From Liolophura sinensis (lineage: Eukaryota > Mollusca > Polyplacophora > Chitonida > Chitonidae), in the NCBI RefSeq assembly GCF_032854445.1, contig NC_088300.1, positions 63,526,984 through 63,590,983 of the forward strand: a stretch of DNA of 64,000 nucleotides, in the 5' to 3' direction. The notes under the pieces were generated by a model. It saw only the letters and a list, made by a program, of their open reading frames with translations, searched no databases and was not told the origin of the DNA. The position numbers and the translations under genes are program-made. Every line of letters begins with the position of its first letter. Position 1 is the first letter of the stretch. Of the stretch, positions 57,309-64,000 are shown piece after piece.

Positions 57309-57399
57309 TCAACGATGTCGGATTTTAAACATGATAATCTTGGGATTTATATCAAGAAAAAATGCAAATATTCATCATCCACTTTATAGTAAGTTAAGT

Positions 57400-58850
57400 A
57401 ACTGAGTGATACACATTTTAATCGAGAAAACTCAGAGGATAGAAAAAGGAACGGATTTCATTCTGTTGTGGGAACAAATTCTACTTAGTCATTTACGCCG
57501 ATGTGTCTTGAATAAGGTTCTCCATAATGTTGCCAAAGATGAAAATAAAACTCACCTAGAACTGTCAAATCCCTTGAGGTAAACAGTTGGTTTTATCACA
57601 GACATGTGGAAACTGCATTGGAAAGATTTAACTTCATGGTGTACAGAGCGAAGTATGTCAACTTTCAATGTTTTGGAATTCGAAAATTATTTTATGGGCA
57701 GACAGTAATCATGACTTCTGTTAGAGTGATGTGTAAATACAGATGTGTGGTGGTGACTGTTTAGGAGGTTATGCAGTAGTCCTACGACATTTATCATACG
57801 CAAGTCAAGATTTCATCTGCAAGAAAGAAAACATCAATTTAAAGGAACATTATCACTTTATTTTTACAGACAGACATAGATATTCAGACTTATCCAGCAT
57901 CAGCAGTGCTCATCAGTTGATAGCCTTTGCCACCGTTTTTTCTGAACACTCGACCATGTTTACTTTATGTGACGACTGTCAACGAAACCGACCTTCGCTT
58001 CATCGGAACTGTTTTCTTATAATCATGGGTAGTGTAGTTTAACGATGTATATGTTTTTTGCGATCCGTTGAAAAACTTTGGGGAATGTTAGTTGAAAAGA
58101 CAAAATTCTTGTAAAATTGAATATATTTATTAAACATACGTTAGATGCTCATTTGGAACATTATTGTGCAAAGACAATATATACTTTAAAAAATGGCTTA
58201 AATACCCTCTATACAAAAAAAAATTTCAAATGATGTGTTCTCATTAAAAAAAATAGGAAAAAATATAGAAGACCATACCTACAAGTAATTTTTCAAACCT
58301 TTTCATCTGAACGTTATGTAACTTTTATGTTTTCACTGCCTTGAAGATTAAAGTTCTCAAAGGCCGGTAGTACTGTGGGCAAGGATCTTTTGGTTTTGGC
58401 GTCTTCGGCGGTTGTAGCGTGTTAACCCCACGAACATCTTATTTTTCAACATATACCGCTAATCCTTCTGTCACCGAATTGTCTTACACATTCTTACTTC
58501 CATCTCAGGCACTGTGACACATGCGGCTGAAAGTGTAATTTCTATACAGCACCACATTCTGATTTCCTGAGTTTAATATTCCCTGCGTAGCGCTATGTGA
58601 CAAGACGTAGTCTTTGGTGCATATTTTATTCTTCAATCTGATCCTCTTGCCTGAGTCATCGTTTCTGTCGGTTCTTATCCCAGCAGATCTTTGTAATCAG
58701 AATGACTAGCTGACGCCTTTGTCACTGTCAGGGATATAATGCGAAATTGTGCTTATCGATCGAGTTGCTGAAACTCGTAGTAACATTTGATATCAGTTAG
58801 TCTAATGAAAATATTTTCTTCCATCAAATACGTGTTGAGTGTATTTGCGG
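57400..58850 (-). repeat. LR long repeat, copy R3, left segment
   Basis: Duplicate of 52.9-54.48 kb: TTTCATTCTGTTGTGGGAAC, AAAGGCCGGTAGTACTGTGG, AACCCCACGAACATC, GTGCTTATCGATCGAGTTGC and TAATGAAAATATTTTCTTCC in the same order. A 99-codon open frame (57743-58042) lies in it but is not open in the paralogous copy, so I do not call it a gene. Confidence 0.75.
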
Positions 58851-58859
58851 CATAAAACT

Positions 58860-58960
58860 TAGTGATAGGATACGTAAATATATGTGTCAATAATCCTCAC
58901 ATTGGGAGATTCGTCATGTGAGGATTATTGACACCATATACTTGCGTATCCTATCACTGA
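58860..58960. repeat. Long hairpin, about 43-bp inverted arms
   Basis: Arm 58860-58902 (TAGTGATAGGATACGTAAAT ... CCTCACAT) is inversely repeated at 58916-58959 (ATGTGAGGATTATTGACACC ... CTATCACTGA) with three or four mismatches and a 13-base loop. It sits immediately beyond LR copy R3 and before a SINE-tail-like array. Confidence 0.9.
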
Positions 58961-59007
58961 CTAACTGTGTAACAAATAGTATCAGTGCGACGTAAAACCC
59001 CAAGGAT

Positions 59008-59064
59008 ACATACATACATACATACATACATACATACATACATACATACATACATACATACATA
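59008..59064. repeat. (CATA)n microsatellite
   Basis: About 14 CATA units directly preceding the S1 SINE head. Confidence 0.95.
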
Positions 59065-59326
59065 GGGGCCTCCGTGGCTCAATCGGTTAGCGCGCTAGCG
59101 CAGCGTGGTGACCCAGAAGCCTTTCACCAATGCGGTCGCCGTGAGTTCAAGACCAGCTCATGCTGGCTTCCTCTCCAGCCGTACGTGGGAAGGTCTGACA
59201 GCAACCTGCGGATGGTCGTGGGTTTTCCCCGGGCTCTGCCCGGTTTCCACCCACCATAATGCTGGCCGCCGTCGTATAAGTGAAATATTCTTGAGTACGG
59301 CTTAAAACACCAATAAAAAAAAAACA
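59065..59326 (+). mobile_element. S1 SINE, full length, inside a (CATA)n tract
   Basis: Head: GGGGCCTCCGTGGCTCAATC, GGTTAGCGCGCTAGCGCAGC; B-box-like GAGTTCAAGACC; full body; 3' domain with one mutated stem base (ACGGCT); A-rich tail. CATACATA continues on the far side, so it inserted into the microsatellite. Confidence 0.93.
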
Positions 59327-59339
59327 TACATACATACAT

Positions 59340-59495
59340 ATACATATATATATATGCACCGTGCGACGAAAAACCCCAAGCATGTATACATAAATACATG
59401 TATCAGTACGACGTAAAACCCTAGCGATACATACATAAATACATGTATTAGTACGATGTAAAACCCCAAACAAACATACGTACATACTTGTATCA
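59340..59495. repeat. 46-bp tandem repeat built from a SINE-like 3' end
   Basis: The block GTACGACGTAAAACCC recurs at about 59359, 59405 and 59451, each followed by CATACATAAATACATGTAT-like spacer. A fourth relative is at 58986, on the other side of the S1 insertion. The block equals the 3' end shared by the S1-S3 families. Confidence 0.8.
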
Positions 59496-60864
59496 TTACA
59501 AGCTCTTCGGTTACAGATGTACATGTACATTTACTGTAGTGATCGATCTATAATGGTGTGTAAAGAAAAATCAATCGAGCCTAAGCTAGCTTTTTAAAAA
59601 TATGTTGGACTTTTCTCTTGATTCTAAACCAAATGGAAGCTTGAGTAATTATGCCTAATGGCTAAAAACGTTTTTAATTAACGCTGGTGTTTTACATCCG
59701 TGAATAAAGAAGTTGATTTACATTCAGTGGTTCCAGGCTATCGTCATTAGATGTAAGCAGACAAGTTAAGGTGTTTATCGACAGCTTAGGGTGGCTAACA
59801 ATGCAATATATGTAACAGTTCTAGTATCAGGCAAACCCGGGCAGGTCCGGATGAAAGCTATAATTGACACCTCTGGTAATCTCAAGTACACTTGCATCTA
59901 TTTTTGCCCGGCTGTGTTTGGGAATTTAAAACTTTAATTTCATTTGAAATTAATTTGTTTTGTTGAAAAATATGAACATTGGAGGAAAGGGTTTTTTTGA
60001 AACTGACTGTGCTCATAAAACGTAAATTACAGAGGTGTAGAATCTCTAAATTTTAGTATCTACTGCCTCTGTGGTATTTTAACGTTATGGCGCAAGTGTT
60101 TAGTGATGGCCTGACTGACAATCTCACGTCTTGTGCAAACTGACAAGGGTTTGCAAGAGCAGGAAATATTTCTTATCATCGGTATGGTCTAAGGTTTATA
60201 ATAGTGCTTCATCAAAAATTGTCTTTTAGCAGCTTAAATTGGAATGAAGATAAGATGACATTTACAGGAACGGATTGGAAATGACTGTTTTCTTTGAATG
60301 TGAAAATGGATAAGAGTGCAGGAAAATGGTATCTGTGTATTTGCCTCTTTATTCATTGAAATAATTTGGCTGTCAACATTTCTTTTGCAAATCTTCCCGT
60401 AAGGTATTGGCCAAAAATATTCCTATCACTGCTATTAAATACGAGTAATTCTTAAGAATAAAAGCATATGAAATCATACTGTCATGTAAAAAAAATGATC
60501 AATAATTGTCAGTAGCGAATAGTGATCTAATTTTGCTTTTTACATATAAACTAATCCTTTTTCTGCGTTGGATTTTACTTCAGGCATCTTAGATTGACAG
60601 AATCAGTTACTGAACCAGATTTTCCACTCATTTAACTCCATCTTTTGGTGCAATATCATTCAACTCTTGTAGATAACTCTGTGAACTAAAACATTGAATA
60701 TGTGGTTTGTAATTTGAAACTTCTGGAACATTATTAAGAAATATAAAGCTCATTAATAAACCGGTGTGATTTTATTCATTTTGGATTTCAGTTCAACCCT
60801 TTCAGATGATCAAAATCACTTGCTAAGGGAATCTTCATAGTTGTTGATGATGGGTATGTGGACA
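59496..60864. other. Unassigned noncoding DNA
   Basis: The start (to about 59640) resembles 54.72-54.85 kb and may be an LR remnant. No gene or other repeat was recognised in the rest. Confidence 0.4.
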
Positions 60865-61640
60865 TATCGTGAACATCGTCCTCTGTGTATCTATGTATCC
60901 ACCAAAAATTAAACTTCGGCGTAGAAAAGAGTTGCAGTTGTAGTCCGGACACGAAATCGTATCTATTTATATATCAGGAAAATGGCTATTCTATTTCCAT
61001 GACAATCGCAAAAATGGACAAGTGTGAGTCGCGTCACATCGTCATCTATGTATCTACATGTATGTATCCAACAGAAATTAAAACTCTATGCGGAACACAG
61101 TTAAAGTTATAGCCCGGAAACGAAATCACATCTATTTATAAAGTATATATAGGGAAAATGGCAATTTGGTATCAATGACACCCGCACAAATGGACAAATG
61201 TGAGTCGTGACACATCGTCATCTGTGTATGTATCCACCAAAAATTAAACCTCTACACAGAAAACAGTTGGGAGTTATAGCCCGGATACGATATCATATGT
61301 ATTTATATAGCATACATAGGGAGATGGCAATGTGGTAACCGTGACAACCGTGGAAATGGACAAATGTGAGTCGTGACACATTGTCATCGGTGTATGTATG
61401 TATCCATCAAAAATAAAAATTCTACACAGAAAACAGTTAGAGTTATAGCACGGACACGAAATCTGTATTTATCTATCTAGTATAATATATAGAGAGACGG
61501 CCATCTGGTAATCATAACAACCCCGGAAATGAACAAATGTGAGTCGCGACATATCGTCATGTGTGTATCTATGTATCCACCAAAAACTAAAGCTCTATTT
61601 GGAAACCTGTTATAGCTCGGACACGCATACGGACGGAAGG
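60865..61640. repeat. Satellite-like tandem array, about 165-175-bp monomer
   Basis: The marker TGTATCCACCAAAAATTAAA or a close variant recurs at about 60895, 61062, 61227, 61398 and 61573. Each monomer also carries AGTTATAGCCCGGA-ACGA, a GGAAAATGGC-type segment and GGACAAATGTGAGTCGTGAC with ACATCGTCATCTGTGTATG. Monomers are clearly diverged (roughly 80-85 percent by eye). Confidence 0.9.
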
Positions 61641-62309
61641 AGAGACGGGCAAAATCGCTATAACATTACACCCTCCGCCAGTTGGCATATAAAGATTGAA
61701 TATTTTGTTTGTACTTAGAAACTTCTGAAACATGAAACAAGAAATATCTGGGAATAAGATTATCTGTCTATCTTAATCCAAGGAAATATAACGCTCATTA
61801 ATAAAACAGCTGAAAAGTTAATTAATTTGTGGTGAAAGATCCAGGGAGTACATTGTGCGGAGTCAGTACACGTCCTATTCCCCTCCTCAGCACCAAGAAG
61901 CTTTGTTGTAATTCCTTTATCAATTAACAGAGTTATCGTGTATAACGAGTTACCATGCAATGTGAACAGTTGTACTAAAGTCTACAGGCCCATATGTTAT
62001 TAAATCCTTCCCTAAAGAGAAAACCTCGTTGGTACGTCCTCTGACTTACATGCAAGACGGATAAATGTGTTTTCATCCACACATAAATACGGTCTACTTT
62101 TTAAATTATTTCGTACACTATCTGTTCTTTTCGATACAGCCTTTTCTAAATAACCACCGGGTTTACAACAGGCTACATGTACTAAACTTTCCCCAACCTT
62201 TTTCACATCCTCACAGGTGGTCTGTTATGTCTCTTGTTGGCATTCTGAACTGTATCGCGAACTTTCTCACATCAACAAGATCATGGTGACATTTACCTCA
62301 ATCCCAGTC
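61641..62309. other. Unassigned noncoding DNA
   Basis: No recognised feature; short open frames without known motifs. Confidence 0.35.
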
Positions 62310-63110
62310 TAAAAGTGTCAGGAGCATTCGCTGGAAAAGAATTCCAAATGAGTAAAAGAAGACAAGACATGCCTAAGTAAAACAAAACCATCGCCAAATG
62401 AGGTGTTTTTTTTTTATCGAACCCAGCTGTTTGGTAACAGAGTGTTTGACAAGAGCATGACAAGGTGCCTTGTACTTCTTTCGAGCACGCGATATTACTG
62501 GTAAATGGAACCCTCTTGTGACAGTTATGGGTGCAGCATTTTAAAGAAAGTCCAGACGACAGGCACCAACGCTGACACGGATTTTACTGTACAATTCATT
62601 TTTGATAAAGTGGAGCGCGGAGAGCGAACAGAGATCTTGTTAGCAGTGTCAACAGAGGGATAGATTCATATTCAATATAGCTGGCAATGGCTGAAGCATC
62701 GATAAACACTACTTTCGTTACAGATAGTAAGCGGAAAATACTCACACAACCTCTACATATATCTATGGGCGCAATTAAATATTTAATTGTGGAAATATAG
62801 GTCAGACTTGATATATGCCGATAAACAGTTTGACAGATCGTAGGCGACTGGGTTTGATTTGCGTCGATCGTCATTTGTCACATCTAGGGCTCGTTTAAAC
62901 GGCAGAGCACCTGGTTACAGCATCTCTGAGTAATTTAATATTCACCCTGACTGTTTCAACCTGATCTGCCTGACACAGCCATTTACAGCTTTACCAGGGA
63001 TATCCAATCCGGCCATAATGTGATTAACATCAGAATGTCAACGTTTGTATCACCTGCGCCATGATCAATGGCTACCCACTCCCCTCGCTGTAGTCATTAG
63101 ACCTTCACAC
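62310..63110 (-). repeat. LR long repeat, copy R3, right segment
   Basis: It matches the D1-side end of R1: AAATGAGGTG, ACAGAGTGTTTGACAAGAGC, CTTTCGAGCACGCGATATTA, CATATTCAATATAGCTGGCA, CGTCATTTGTCACATCTAGG, then D1 (62880-63090: CTTTACCAGGGATATCCAAT, GTGATTAACATCAGAATGTC, GTATCACCTGCGCC). The core block of this copy was not found. Confidence 0.65.
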
Positions 63111-63377
63111 ACCGCGGCGGTGAAACAGTTTCATGTTCATTTTCTTTCGTCACAAAGACATCAATAAGATGAGTAATGATTGGAATGAGGAAAATGATAT
63201 ACATATTTCTCAGAATTTCAGCTGAATCCTAGTTATAGCATCGCTGATAATCACTGAAGTGACATATGATGGAAGGATGCGTATATCTTAATATTAAAGC
63301 ACTGGTTTACTTGACAACAATAAACAGCGTTTATGTTCCTAGGTATGATATGCTAGAGATCAGGAATCTCGAGATCG

Positions 63378-63406
63378 TATGTATGTATGTATGTATGTAT
63401 GTATGT

Positions 63407-63455
<49 letters not shown>

Positions 63456-63515
63456 TGCGTGCGTGTACGTACGTACTTACGTATGTACGTATGTATGTAT
63501 GTATGTATGTATGTG
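63378..63515. repeat. Compound (GTAT)n/(GT)n/(GCGT)n/(GTAC)n microsatellite
   Basis: Consecutive blocks of GTAT, GT, GCGT, TACG and again GTAT units. Confidence 0.95.
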
Positions 63516-63519
63516 TGTA

Positions 63520-63676
63520 CGGCCGTAAGTGGGAAGGTCTGCCAGTAACCTACGGATGGTCGTGGGTTTCCCCCGGGCTATGCCCGGTTCCCTCCCACCA
63601 TAATGCTGGCCGCCGTCGTATAAGTGTAATATTCTTGAGTACGTCGTAAAACACCAATCAAATAAATAAATAAAAA
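63520..63676 (+). mobile_element. S1 SINE, 5'-truncated, inserted in a (GTAT)n microsatellite
   Basis: It starts at ACGGCCGTAAGTGGGAAGGT and ends CACCAATCAAATAAATAAAT plus A-run. GTAT repeats lie on both sides. Confidence 0.93.
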
Positions 63677-63678
63677 AA

Positions 63679-63838
63679 ATGTATGTATGTATGAATGTAT
63701 GTATGTATGCGTGTATGTATGTATGCGGGTATGTATGTATGCGTGTATGTATGTATGTATGTATGTATGTATGTATGTATGTATGTATGTATGTATGTAT
63801 GTATGTATGTATGCATGTATGTACGTATGTATGTAAAG
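63679..63838. repeat. (GTAT)n microsatellite with GCGT/GCAT variants
   Basis: About 40 tetranucleotide units, continuing the array on the far side of the SINE. Confidence 0.95.
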
Positions 63839-63857
63839 ACGTGTTTATCTATGTATA

Positions 63858-63990
63858 CTTGGCTTTTAACGTCGTACTTAACCATTTATACGACGACTAG
63901 GAGTGTGTGTACATATACTGTCTTTGTAGCATTCCTGGGTCACCCAACTTCGAGCCGGACGTTCTATCTATTAAGCCACCGAAGCAGTTG
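63858..63990 (-). repeat. S3-like SINE with large internal deletion
   Basis: The 3' domain is intact on the minus strand (CGTCGT/ACGACG at 63870-63875 and 63890-63895), and a head-like end with GCTTCGGTGGCTTAATAGAT is present. The body between is mostly missing. Confidence 0.65.
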
Positions 63991-64000
63991 TGATTGGTTG

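Noticed and set aside
57743-58042. 99-codon open frame, considered as a host gene
   Set aside because: The paralogous sequence at 53.3-53.6 kb does not keep the frame open and no domain is recognisable.
59065-59150. Possible tRNA gene (tRNA-like head with A and B boxes)
   Set aside because: The same head is attached to the S1 body in many copies, acceptor stem ends do not pair, and it is followed by SINE sequence. It is a SINE promoter.
63658-63900. Open frames with Tyr-Val-Cys-Met or Thr-Tyr-Ile-His runs near the window end
   Set aside because: They are translations of (GTAT)n tetranucleotide repeats.

Overview
The window looks like a gene-poor, repeat-dominated stretch of a lophotrochozoan genome, most likely a mollusc. 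The basis is base composition, animal-type retroelements (a Naiad-type Penelope-like element and a Gmr1-like Ty3/Gypsy element), and dozens of tRNA-derived SINEs whose heads and tails resemble families I associate with mollusc genomes. The clade is inference; no single-copy host gene could be recognised to confirm it. No rRNA, genuine tRNA gene, CRISPR array or prokaryotic feature was seen.

Layout. 1-2.9 kb: a decayed Penelope-like element with permuted domain order (GIY-YIG endonuclease, CxC linker, reverse transcriptase); a 5'-truncated relative lies reversed at 22.5-23.0 kb. 7.3-13.3 kb: an LTR retrotransposon with 750-bp LTRs, a tRNA-Pro-type primer site and a 4-bp target duplication. Its pol order is protease, integrase, then RT/RNase H (Copia-like order in a Gypsy-type element). 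A SINE interrupts gag and the RT core has been deleted. Two further LTRs of the same family stand alone at 16.3-17.1 and 20.0-20.7 kb. 14-27 kb: nested MITEs, SINEs and a 58-bp tandem repeat.

27-63 kb: at least seven diverged copies of a long (about 3.5-5 kb) repeat unit. Four are in one orientation (27-31, 31.4-34.9, 35.6-40.3, 44.3-49.3 kb) and three in the opposite orientation (49.9-52.4, 52.9-56.6, and 57.4-58.9 plus 62.3-63.1 kb). Six copies carry a short protein-coding-like block, antisense in the first set and sense in the second, with a conserved peptide around LTKMMLCKERKPHRG. Two copies compared by eye differ mostly at synonymous positions. I do not recognise the protein. This is the best candidate in the window for something undescribed.

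Three SINE families with different tRNA-like heads (called S1, S2, S3 here) share a roughly 45-bp 3' domain. It can form a short stem whose sequence differs between families with one compensatory base-pair change. That suggests a shared RNA structure, perhaps read by a common LINE partner. The end of the window holds a 170-bp satellite-like array, two long hairpins (at 38.3 and 58.9 kb) and tetranucleotide microsatellites.

S1, S2, S3, D1 and LR are working labels for this window only. Boundaries of old repeats are approximate because they were drawn by eye.
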